64,000 bases of DNA from Eretmocerus hayati (Eukaryota; Arthropoda; Insecta; Hymenoptera; Aphelinidae), in contig CM056744.1 of NCBI GenBank assembly GCA_029851415.1, forward strand, positions 115,972,838-116,036,837, read 5' to 3'. Shown here piece by piece: positions 1 through 10,808 of the stretch. The translations under genes were made by a program, and so were the position numbers. Positions within the stretch are counted from its first letter, which is position 1. The number at the start of each line of letters is the position of its first letter. The notes beneath the pieces are model-generated. The model was not told the origin of the DNA, did not search any database, and saw nothing but the letters and a program-made list of their open reading frames with translations.

Positions 1-1060
1 GCTCACTGCAATGTCCACTAATTCACTTTTGCTCTAAAATTCACCCGGGCGCTCCATTTGGACCAGGTGATTCCAAGATATTCTAGTTGGAACCTGGAGT
101 AGGATGGTGAAATCAATTAAACATGATTCAGTGGTCAACTCATGGCAAAAAGAATCTCAATTTCAACACTACATTCTTTGTATAATGGAATTTAACGAGT
201 AACTTTTCAATTTCAAGTCACAAAAACTCCACAACTAAGCCGATTCTCAATAGATTAAAAAAAGCGGATATGAAATCACCCCTCTAAAATACAGGGATCT
301 CAGCAGATAAAAGTTGGAGCTCATAGCAATGGCCACTCATTTACTTTTGCTCTAAGAGTCACCCGGGTGCGCCATTTGATCTAGGTAATTTCAAGATATT
401 CTAGTTGAAACCTTTAGTAACATGGTGAGATCAATCAAATATGTTCCAGAGGTCAACTCATGACGATAAGATTCTCAATTTCATCACTTTCATTCTTTGT
501 AGAGTGAAATCCACCTTGTGACTTTTCAACTCTGAGTCACAAAATTTCCACGACTAATCTCTAATTCTCAATAGATCTAAATGAATCACTGTGGATTCAC
601 CCCTCTATAGTATAGGGATTTTAGTAAACACAAATTGAAGCTTACAAGGAGTGGTCCAACCTTGCGGAGCACGAATCTTGATGAAACTCTAGAAATCATC
701 TTGTTTTGGTGAGAAATGAAGGTACCTCCAAGGGTTTAATCCCATGGGCCTCCTATTTAGAGATACAGCTATAGAGATTAGCATTGTTAGTATATCTATA
801 TACGTGCCATTTTTACATGGGCTTATATGGACAATGCTAATATCCATGTCTGTGTCTCAGGATAGGAGGCCCATTGGACAAAACCCTTGAAGATACCTTC
901 ATTTTTCACCAAAACAAGATGATTCCCAAAGTTTCATCAAGATCCGTTTTCCGCAAGGTTGGACCTCCCCTCGTTAGTGCAATTTCCAAATATTTACTTC
1001 TGCTTTAAGACTTACCCGTGCTTGCTATTTTCACAAAGTATTTTGACATAGTTGAAACAT
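1..1060. repeat. Tandem repeat of about 318 bp, three copies, third one split
   Basis: Copy 1 spans 1-318 (probably cut by the window edge), copy 2 spans 319-639, and copy 3 starts at 640 and resumes after an inserted element at about 974-1060. Shared landmarks are GCTCA-GCAATG at the start, TTTACTTTTGCTCTAA, ACCCGGG at 43 and 361 (ACCCGTG in copy 3), CAAGATATTCTAGTTG, and ACCCCTCTA at the end. Copies differ by roughly 15-25 percent, so the array is old. It looks like satellite DNA or a repeated fragment of a larger element. No coding frame is preserved. Confidence 0.8.
645..973. mobile_element. Fold-back MITE inserted in the tandem repeat
   Basis: The sequence folds on itself almost end to end. 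GGTCCAACCTTGCGG at 653 is the exact inverse of 951-965, and the match runs inward about 100 bp to ATGGGCCTCCTAT and its inverse ATAGGAGGCCCAT. An inner pair, GATTAGCATTGT and ACAATGCTAAT, continues the stem. It interrupts the third tandem copy. A TTA at 642-644 and 974-976 would be a 3-bp target duplication, as in PIF/Harbinger-type elements; that assignment is tentative. Confidence 0.75.
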
Positions 1061-1741
1061 CAAAACAGAATCATTAGTCCGCTCTGAAATCATCTGAAGG
1101 CCTCCACATTAGAGGAACATTCTGAGCTGCATCAATACATTCTTAGCACAAATAACTAGAGTTTGGTGAGACCGAAAGGTTGTAAACCTTTCTGATGAGC
1201 TATCTCATGTATAGCATTTTTTGCAAGTTTGGTGGATGCATGCCTTTCCTCTCAATTTATCAATCATCTGATTCCTTCTCTGATCTGTTTCCAAGTACAT
1301 AACTTCATCAATATCATGGATAATGCTAACTCCACATTCTGTATATAAATATTTGATGTCCACGAAAGACATTTCCATACCCCGAAAGGCTCAGATTTGG
1401 ATGTCAATATCAATCTCGCTGATTACTGTTCTTGTTAATTATTGACTCACTTCAAGGCTCAGAATTATCATCGCTGTCACCCTTATATATTCACTGCTTT
1501 TCAAACCGAGGAGCGAATAATAGCCTCAAGAAACGTCACTCAGAATGTCAATACTTGAATTTGTTCTCCTTATATGAACATAGTTATTACTATTTTTCGT
1601 ATATCTTTGCCAACGAACGAATTTTCCGTTCCTGCTTTTTATTATGTGCACGTCGAATAAGTCAGAATAAGTACTGCGCGACAACTCACGACAGTCCATC
1701 ATCGTCCATTCAAACAATAACAATAGCTGGTGTGGGCTGTA
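977..1741. other. Stretch with no recognised gene
   Basis: Apart from the tail of the 318-bp repeat up to about 1060, I see no protein family, RNA gene or repeat structure. An open frame on each strand between 1432 and 1827 has no recognisable motif. Confidence 0.6.
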
Positions 1742-2174
1742 GAGGACCTAACCCAACCTTACCTCGACTCAGACAAAATCACAGCTCATGGGCCTTCGGA
1801 AATGTCATACTTCTGATCATTTTCTGAACTATTTGAGGACGATCTCGGAAAAAGTACTTCCAAGTATGGAAGCTTTCGGATGCGATCTATCATTTAAAAA
1901 AAGAATCGATTTAATTGATTGGATATTGCCTTCAAACTTTGGTTTCGAAGTCAGGCGTGTGAGTATTTTTTCATGCAATGGTCAACTTCGAAACCAAAGT
2001 TTGAAGGCAATATTCAACCGATCAACTCGATTCTTTTTTCGAATGATAGATCTGATTCCAAATCTTCCATACTTGGAATCACTTTTTTGAGATTCACCGT
2101 AGAACTCGGGAGAAAAATCGATTTGTCAATGGTTAGGGTCGTCGGTAAAAGTTGGCTTTCACATCCCCCTAAGA
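1742..2174. mobile_element. Truncated fold-back element, same family as 7081-7722
   Basis: Arms at about 1850-1952 and 1985-2088 are inverse copies (CTTCAAACTTTGGTTTCGAAG against CTTCGAAACCAAAG). The right end reads GTTGGCTTTCACATCCCCC then TAAG, matching the right end of the element at 7722 (GTTGGCTTTCACATGCCC, TTAA). The segment from CACAGCTC (about 1780) resembles the internal copy at about 7330 of that element. The left outer end is missing or unrecognisable, so this is a degraded copy. Confidence 0.65.
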
Positions 2175-4100
2175 GAAATATCATTGAGCGGGGCCCCTCG
2201 GTGGTCCCTGCTGCACCTGGGGAAAGATCATCGATTTCAGCCTCCGCAGCGAACGTGTTAAATAATAAAAAATTATGTAGTGTAATGAACAAACCACCCG
2301 TTACTGGGAATCACAGTTCTGTAAAAGTAATTTCTACTCGAACTTTCGTTTAAGCTCGTTGAATATAAATGCACATCATCCTGAGATAAGGGAAAAATAA
2401 CTATTCCTTCACGAATCTTTTTTAATTTAAAGCACAGTAATTTTGAGATTACTAAAAACGTAATGGTATTCCCTTCATTGGTACCACTCATGCAAAAAAT
2501 GAGGAATTTCCACACCATAACCCCAAAATTCATACCATGAAAACTTAACCTCAACAAGACCTTCGGCAAGACCTCGATCCCAAAAATACCCTCAGAAATC
2601 CCAACGTCAGCGAACCAAACATCATCCCATCACGATATCAAGGCTGAGCTTGCATCAAGCATACATCCCCTAATAACCAAGTGAAAACAATTATAATAGC
2701 TCGATTTCTCGCTGCAACGACTCCAACTCCTCAGGACCAAACTGCACGCATCTGTGGCTTCTCCTTGCCATATCTATCTATCTATCTATCTCTCACGTCA
2801 AGAGCGAGAAGAAGCCCCCGATGCGAATCCACAGATATATATATCCATCTCCAGCGAGGCGTCCATGCATGAGTCTCGCAACGCAAACCACAGAACTCAA
2901 GTCAAGTCTAATGTAACTAAACTCAACTCTCCTCCTCGGTTGCAATTAAATCTGAACCAAGTCCAAGATAGTAGAGAGACTATACTGAGCGACACCCCAA
3001 GTGACACGCCAAACTGATCTTATGCATCTCCTCAAGTGTGTACCATCCAGTCGCGACGTTAATTAACGGCCTCATTGCATGCGTCGCGTCTTTCCTCCGT
3101 AGAAGATTTAGACTGATGCAGATTTTCAAAGTCTGAGATACCGACCGAAATACTGAGATACAAACAATTTTGAAGGTATTAATGCATGTAGCCAATGTGA
3201 CTATTTTCGAGCTTGATTTTGGGGATGGAATGAATAGGTTCACTGGGTCAGGGTCAACATTTGTGGTTTATGAAGGGTTAGGGTGGGTTAGGGATAGGGT
3301 ACTCTACGCTCAACTCCACGTGGGAGGAATAATCGGGCTTCAGTAGGTGAATATCGATCTTTCACTCTCGAACTAGAATATTGAATACGATGGTCGATAT
3401 GACGGTGATTAGTTTGAGCACCTACCACTATCATATGTGCAGTGTGTATGTGTGGATATATAGAAGCTATGAATAAGCTGAATATTGGAAAAGTAATGAA
3501 AAGCTCGATCCACGATGTGCACCAGCTATTTTCTGCCTTTTATTGAGTTTGCACGCCAATAGTACCGATTCAAACTGCTGGATTTTCCCGCCAAAAAGAT
3601 TCTGCATATGGTGTATGTGAGTATGTATGGATATGCACAAGCTGTGGATAGAGTGAATATTCAGAGAGATGCTTGCAATCGGTAAATTCATGAGGATTGC
3701 TCAGATTCAACGACTATTACTGCGCGATGATAATCCGTATACTCTCTGGCTCGATATGGTCTATCTATACTCTATATTGCCATTTGGACTATATTATATT
3801 CAGAGCATATTGTTTGCCCATCATTGCAAAGATATGTATTCATGAGTATGTATGAAGTGTACTACGTTGAAGAGCCTACAAATCGATTCGATTGAGAGAG
3901 GCTGTTATTCATCATTAAATTACCTTACTGATGGATGCAGCGAGTGGTCATCAATCTGTCATACCGTATTCGATGATTTTGAAACGATTTGCGTGGGACA
4001 GTTATTTGATGCGACGATTATGAAATTCAAATGACTTCGATTGATGATACTCTTTTAGATCTCTTGATTCTTGCATAGCTTTATTCGTCACCGACACTTT
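2175..4100. other. Stretch with no recognised gene
   Basis: It contains an ATCT microsatellite (about 2772-2791), a GGGTTAGGGT-rich patch (3270-3299) and two imperfect direct copies of a roughly 55-bp sequence (3432-3487 and 3606-3662). The open frames are short and low in complexity. Confidence 0.55.
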
Positions 4101-4249
4101 TCTTTCAGAGTGACTGTCGGATTGCGAAATGCATTGAGGCTGAGCTAGTTCCAGACTTTTTTACATACCATCGACGTTTTTCTACGTACGTTGTCTTTTT
4201 ATGAGTACATATGCTCAATCCTCAACATTTGTGATGGTTTTTGATTGGC

Positions 4250-4890
4250 GAATGGTAACTCTGGTGAAAAATGTGAGCATTTTTTGGCCAAAAACTACCC
4301 ACTTGCATCGCCAGTATAGCTATGTATTGTACTGCATGGAGGATTTCGAATTCCGGGATGTGACGAGCCTCCGGTCCCAGTTGTCGGGACACCGTACCTG
4401 GGCTTAGGTTCGAATCCGGTTAGAGAGGAGCACTGGTTCTCGACGTACCTCGGTTTCTCCCGAGGACCGCAGGGGGGATTGAGACCCTTGGTGTGTCAAC
4501 CCTGGAGTCTGACGGTTTCCCGGCCCCAGTCAGCGCCCGCCGGGTCATGCCGGATCGTGGAGACCGCACATCTCCATTAGGTACCCGAGAATGGGTGAGT
4601 CTATTGGGGCCGTCTGCGTATGGACACAATGCGAGCCTGGACGACTCATCCAGCAACCCGAGGGGCTCCTTGGGCTCCAACGAAGCCTAGAAGAGTCCCA
4701 AGCCCCCGAGCGAGGGGTGTGTTTCGGTCTTGTGCTGGGGTCCGAGCCTAAAATTCGGTAGTCGGGAGGGGGGGGGGGGGCAAGACGGTCCATTGCTGAG
4801 CCGTTCATGACTCGGTGATGGCGATCTCCCTCAGTGACGCGATAGCAGGTCATATCCTATAAAAGATGATTACATTTCTCCCAGGAAAGA
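4250..4890. repeat. GC-rich insertion within an older dispersed repeat
   Basis: From about 4350 to 4860 the base composition jumps to GC-rich, with CCGGGATGTGACGAGCC at the left and a G13 tract at 4768-4780. The flanks match another locus: GTGAGCATTTTTTGGCCA occurs at 4273 and again near 19043, and ATGATTACATT plus C-rich text follows at 4866 here but directly at 19078 there. The GC-rich block therefore looks like a roughly 500-bp insert. It includes GGTTCGAATCC, a perfect pol III B-box word, but no convincing A-box. It may be a SINE or a truncated retroelement end. Confidence 0.5.
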
Positions 4891-7080
4891 GTCTGAAGTA
4901 GATTAAGGTAAAAGCTAGTAGTGGAACAAGAAGCTGTCTTTGGCTGGAACAGGTTTTGTATTTTCACTGTATTGAAAAATCAGTAAGGTAGCAGGTTCAA
5001 TCAGTATCGTTCAAATAATTTCACATATATCATTGCAAATGAACGACTAATTATCAACAAAGTGTTTTCAAAATAACTCTGACGTGCTGTTCCACTATGT
5101 ATAGAAGACGTGTCACGTTAGATAGAGGGTACCGAGTTCATGATTTATCGTTCCACAATGGGAGACATTACACGCTTCAGTAAGACATTTATTACTTCAA
5201 TTTAATACGAGCAATCGGAGTGTGCCCCTTTTCAAAATGTGCAGAAAAAATTAGTCTGCGAGATCCGTCACCAAACCCTCGCAGGGAACCCAGCTTTCTG
5301 TCCGAAAATGCAAATTACTGATTAGCACTCATTTTTTGTTCCACTACTGGAGCCTTTACCCTAAGATACATTCCTGGTCATTTCAGGAACGCATGGATAT
5401 GGAGATATACACCTGGAGGATCGGTACAGAGATGGACCTTCTAGATCCCTGTGTTTTTTAGAAGAATGGAATTATACTTTTCAATTTCTTAACTCTAAAA
5501 TCTTCATAATTTTGCAATTAGGTTTTGATATTTTTCGTATCGGAAGATTGTCCAAAAACCAAAAAGTGGGGTTTGAGGCGAGCGAGTTAACTTGGTATCA
5601 TTGTCTCAGATGTATCATAGGCATTCCCATAATGTGGGCCATTTTTTCTGATGTGAAGAAGAGTAATGAAATATGAATGCAAGAGTAATGAACCGAATGA
5701 TCCAATGAAAAAAATTTGTTCGAATCAACATAGACTAGATGAGCTTAATACATCAAAATTGTGAGACATAGTTCTCATGAATAGTAAAAATAGATAGAGA
5801 CTGTGTCACATCAGCAGAGGAAGATGAATGTACCTTATCAGTTATCGAGGCGTGGCCCACAGAACTTTGAAAAAGTTGCTTGTATCAGCTAATGAGGCTA
5901 TAATCTCAACAGAATACGTCGAAAAAAAATATGAATAAGAACAGAGCAGCTTTCAAAATCCCAACATCGATGCCGACCAACATCATCAGTCTCGCGCATG
6001 AATGATAAAGATAGAGAAAGGCCTTGAAGATGCTTATTTTGAGAAGACATGACAAATAGCCCAGGAAAATTAGTATACATGAATAAAGAAGGAATGCGGA
6101 CAGATTTTGGTGTCACCGATTGAAAAAAAAAAAAAATATATATATATATTCATACGGAAGACGCTGTATAGAGAGTATACTCAAATTGATACTGATGGCA
6201 AATGCCAGAGAATCTCATTGATACAGTGGCTCGATTTAAACGCGTCTTTGGGGAAATTTAATCAATTCAAAGGTAAAGTTTGAAGCGAGATCTAAAAGAG
6301 GATTCTCAAGACAAAAGCAGTAACTGCTCACGAACGATAAACTTTAAGCCGAGGCCAATTACTCAAGTTTTCGATACACACCATCAAGAGCGAGAAAAGT
6401 TTTGTCTTTGAGAAAGTGCAGCCAATCACCTCGTCTTTGAAACGACTAGACGTCCCGTTTTCTCAACTCTTGTACCTTTCAACGACGATTGCTGTAATGT
6501 CTAGACCGAAAATAGAATTTATCACCCATAATCTCACCGTTCGACATGAAAAATGAAAATATTTTTTAAAAAATGAGCAGCGGCACTTGCTCAAAGCTAT
6601 TCCAATCTTATCTTCATTTAGGATTAAAGTGAAATTCCAGCTCAAAGGTTTTGCCAAAGAATCGAAACTCAGTTCTTTACACCTTCCAAACACACGCACA
6701 AATTTCCCACACTAGATAAGGAAATAATACATCTCGAGAGGTGATTTGTCGCGACTTGGAAAGTGCAGCTCGTGGAAAACGAGGCAAGAACTATACATGT
6801 GTAACGAACCAAATGTAGAACTGCAACGACGGCAGTTGTTTCGCCTTGTACAAAGAGAGAGAATGCAAGCGAAGCAAAACGGGGGCTGATTGGATCGCAA
6901 CGGTTTCCGGGTGTGTTTTCTACTTCCGCTAGGGTGGTTATAGATAAAATTGTCAAGTATAGTACTCGACCTACGGCAAGTTTGAAATTTAATTTTTCCG
7001 CCCCGTTTAGCTAACAAAGAAACTCTTTCCGTGAGTAATTATGTGACTTTGTGGGGCTCTTACGATAGTATGTCTCTATT
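4891..7080. other. Stretch with no recognised gene
   Basis: AT-rich sequence with a short (A)n(TA)n run at 6124-6149. No open frame resembles a known protein, and I see no long inverted repeat. Confidence 0.55.
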
Positions 7081-7722
7081 TTAAGGGCATGTGGAAGCCA
7101 ACTTTTACCGACATCACGAATCACCCAATTATCGATTTTTTACACGAGTTACATGTAATAACTCAAAAAAGTAATGCCAGACAAGTGGAGATAAGGGTCA
7201 GACCTATCGTTTAAGAAAAGAAATGAGTGGATTGAGTGAGAATTGCAATTACAGGATTTATACTGCCGAAGAGCTCGATACTACGCGCGCTCGCGGCGCT
7301 CGCTACTGCGGGCGCCGCGAGCAAACCACAGTTCTGTAGATTTCCCAAACAATATATTATTTTTTGATGATTTTTTAAATGTTTTGAAGTCAATTTCGAA
7401 AAAAGTAGGACCAGACAAGTGGAGATTAGGGTCAGATCTATCGTTTAAAAAAATGTTTGAGTCAATTGAGTGAGAAGTGTCGCGATGGCGTTTATACTCG
7501 TGAAGAATCTTGTCGAAAATCCGTCAACACTTTTCGGCAGTATAAATCCTGTAATTGCAATTCTCACTCAATCCACTCATTTCTTTTCTTAAACGATAGG
7601 TCTGACCCTTATCTCCACTTGTCTGGCATTACTTTTTTGATTTATTACATGTAACTCGTGTAATAAATCGATAATTGGGTGATTCGTGATGTCGGTAAGA
7701 GTTGGCTTTCACATGCCCTTAA
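7081..7722. mobile_element. Fold-back element with TTAA ends, 642 bp
   Basis: The left arm (about 7081-7270) and right arm (about 7535-7722) are inverse copies over nearly 190 bp, starting TTAAGGGCATGTG and ending CACATGCCCTTAA. A third, diverged copy of the same arm sequence (AAAAAAGTAGGACCAGACAAG, about 7398-7482) lies between them in the left-arm orientation. The central part also holds a GC-rich GCGCGCTCGCGGCGCTCGC patch. TTAA at both ends is compatible with a piggyBac-type target duplication, but the terminal GGGCATGTG is not the usual CCC start. No coding capacity. Confidence 0.8.
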
Positions 7723-9790
7723 CAGTTCGTGAGTGAATTTTTGTACTTTTTTCAACACACTTTATGTAAATGTGGACAAGCTAGATTTTTCCTGTGTTCT
7801 AATATTTCAATGTTCCAAGGTAAACTAAAATATTTGAGTCCACTTTAAAGCATCCAAACTAATTAAGTCAGATCTGCAATTGTACACGTTATTTTCGTGG
7901 GTTGGATGAGCATTTTTCTGAATTCTGCGTCTGACGGTGCTCAATTCAGGTATGCATGCCATTATTTATGAACCAATGAAGGGTTGTCGACATGTTCACA
8001 GTGAGGGTAAAAATGGCGTTCGGGTCCTGTGTGAATAGACCCCACCGGTGGGGGCCTATTTGATGAAATTTTGATTACGCCGCACACACGGTTAGACGCG
8101 TGGGCCCCACCGGTGGGGCCTATCGCAGCAAAGGTGTTAACTTCTATGACAACGTTTCGAGAATCTATTTATGTCTTTCGGAATCCAGATTCAGGCTCAT
8201 TCTAGGATTCAGGAAACCGAATTGAACAGGGGGAAGGGCATAACTGTTTTTTGGGTCATTGAATCAAACTGACGTTGAACGTATTCTGCTTTTATAAGCA
8301 CAAAAGCTCTTACAAAATCACTCAATCCTGCATTTGAGAAACAGAATTTTATTCCATCCCAACCAACAAAGAAAATTTCACTCTACATTCAATCAATATA
8401 CAAAATTGAAAAGACCATCCTCAAACAATCCTCTCTCTCTGTTTATATTCTCTAGAGTCGGCAAAGTCCGTAAAATCCAAGTGCCTGAATATCTCAACCA
8501 AGTTCATCCACTTGCATCTCCGCTCTGTGTTCTCCTCTTCTGGCGCGACAAACGAATACATGCAGGGCAAAAAGGGACAATAGGGTTGTTGCGGACCGCC
8601 ATTTTTTTCTCATCCATAAAACATTCGCGGCATCTCTTTCTATCTTCTGTTATAGTATACAGTAGCAAACTCTTGCAGACTCGAGTATATATAAACGTGC
8701 AAGGGAAGGAAATGCATTGAAATTGGAGGCAAAGTCGCAGCAACATAAATTCTCGAAAGGCGAAAGATAGAGAGAGAGAAAAGGACCCCTTCTTCTTTCG
8801 TTTCTTTTTCTATATATTACACTCTCCGGCAAACGAGCAAAACGGCGGAAAAAGACAAGAAGCCGGCAGAGGCACCACCAATGCAACTCGTCCCGTTTTC
8901 CGCCCCGAATCTGAAATGCAGATCCGAAAAACTTGGCGCTCGCGAGCCTCGAGAACTGAATCCTTGCATTTTCTATATATGTGTATGGCACTGCAAACCT
9001 TTGTATAAGTGTATGTACGTGAATCTAGAGTTTGCAGGTGCCTGCATATATGTATATACAGAAACTCGGAAAGGAAAATCTACTTCGCATCTCGAATGCT
9101 GATGCCTCGACAGATTAGCCTTTTCGGATTCGCATGCGAATTTCTGCTGATCGATGCGACTTTGTCGTACTGCGTTGGGATTTTTAGTTTTTTCAAGGAC
9201 TCCAAATGCGAATTTGATTTCCTGAGTAGATATAGAAGGGTGTATACGAAAAAGCACACTCGATCACTTTCAACTTTGAAAGGGTTTTTTTTGGAGCTGG
9301 CAAGTTCGAAAAAGATAGTGCGCGATAAATCGTTGCCTAGGTTGATTTGTTCACTAGATCTCTCATCTTGATAATTCTAGAATGATACAATAATCATAAT
9401 TCGAATCCAAAAGTGCATCCTCCAGTCGTGATTTAGGAGTTGTGATAAGAGGGTTCTCAAGATAAATAAATCACAACTGCCCTGTCTTTCTAGGGTTATT
9501 TCAGATACAGAGGACTTATTTATCTCGCTTCGCTCGAGAAATAAACTGCCCTATAGGGCTCGAAATGACAATGCGCGCCTTGGACAATAACGTACTATTC
9601 CATCATTCATCCTGACAATTTTTTCAGAGCCGAATGAGACCTATCATTTTTATTGAGGTTTCTATGTGCATTTCGTCATTCTATGCAGGGATAAATCCCA
9701 AAATTGATTTTCGAGTATCGTTTCAAATCGTTTTTGATAGTCCGCGCCAGGGCTGACACAGCTCTTCTATTCCAACTTATCGGAATCGTC
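7723..9790. other. Stretch with no recognised gene
   Basis: It contains two copies of the palindrome CCCCACCGGTGGGG (8040-8053 and 8105-8118), AG and AT-rich low-complexity patches, and a short palindromic core at 9512-9548 (TATTTATCTCGCTTCGCTCG) related to the MITE at 14546. No gene is supported. Confidence 0.5.
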
Positions 9791-9797
9791 ATGTTAA

Positions 9798-10804
9798 CCC
9801 TACGATGAGCACCCGGGGTACCCAGGTACCCAAATCGACTTCCGTGAAGAAAATTTCTATGTTCTAATTAATATTCCCCAAAATGCTCTCGGATCCCCAT
9901 TATTCGATCATTCATCTATGGGATTACTTGATTAAACTATTAAAAAACAATTATTTTTTTCTTGCAATAACTAATCTTACAAAAGTAGCATGTCCCGTGG
10001 GCACCCGAGGTACCCGGGTACCCACCATCATGTGGCAACCCATTCCCCAAATACAGGATGTGCATTGTCTTTTCCGAAGCCACTGGAAGTTATTGTTAAC
10101 ATAACAAACAAAGTAATTAATAGCTTTGATCTTATAATACACATTTTTGCTGCATCAAAATGCATTGTAGATAACAACACATCACTCTTTTTTCTCTTTG
10201 GAACTTACAAATCCAAACACTGTTGACAATTCCTCTCTGGTTTTAGAGGGTTGCATTAGTGGAGAAATGTATGGCTGTGGCTTATTCTCCCCCAAAGTTC
10301 CTACTACGGTCAGATTCCACGAAAGTAAGAAATTTGACAGTGGCAAGGCTGTGAAAAAATTGTTCATCATGATATTTGGACCAGAAGCCTTGTAAGATGC
10401 ACAAAGTTCTTTGACAGTCCTTTCTTCTTGGCTGACTTCGCGCTTGTTGCCTATCTTGCCAGTGTAAAGGATCTCTTTTGAGTAGATAGGCATTCTCTGA
10501 GTCGCAAATCCAAAATGATTTGATACCGTACTTTGCCGGCTTAGAAAGCATATATTGAGTGAACTTGGTACGTCCACGGAATGGAAAAAGCTGCTTATCA
10601 ATAGTGAGATTTGCGGATGGCTTGTAGACCTAGCACATTACTCAAACTTTTCTAAGTCTCTCCTTTCATTATTTGCCTCCATTTCTATCATTCGAGAGGG
10701 TCGCAGAAGTTTCACAGATTGAAAAATACTATAGAACCAACGGTGGGTACCCGGGTACCCCGGGTGCCCGGACTCGCCACATTTGCCGGTCGCTCATCGT
10801 AGGG
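9798..10804. mobile_element. Internally deleted piggyBac element, 1007 bp
   Basis: The element is bounded by TTAA at 9794-9797 and 10805-10808, the piggyBac target duplication. Its 13-bp terminal inverted repeats are CCCTACGATGAGC (9798) and GCTCATCGTAGGG (ends 10804), with the CCC start typical of the family. Subterminal blocks of GCACCCGGGGTACCC type lie at 9809-9831 and, inverted, at 10745-10767, with a third copy at 10001-10023. The inside holds the remains of a piggyBac transposase on the - strand. At 1 kb it is far shorter than autonomous elements (about 2.4 kb), so it is a deletion derivative. Confidence 0.9.
10166..10630 (-). pseudogene. piggyBac transposase fragment (broken)
   Basis: Read on the - strand from 10630, the sequence encodes YKPSANLTIDKQLFPFRGR, then KPAKYGIKSFWICDSENAYLL, then after a frameshift near 10475 KEILYTGKIGN, NIMMNNFFTALPLSNFLL and NLTVVGTLGENK, ending PSKTREELSTVFGF. 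These are the core blocks of the DDD/DDE_Tnp_1_7 (piggyBac) transposase. The first two catalytic aspartates appear in TIDKQL and WICDSENAY. The third position, normally Asp in the DNFFT-type motif, reads Asn here. A stop lies just upstream of YKPS, the N-terminal half is missing, and frame is lost again past VFGF. The fragment cannot make an active enzyme. It lies inside the element at 9798-10804. Confidence 0.9.
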
Positions 10805-10808
10805 TTAA

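Noticed and set aside
4340..4425. Possible tRNA gene around GGTTCGAATCC
   Set aside because: Only the B-box word fits. No A-box at the right distance and no cloverleaf stems could be drawn.
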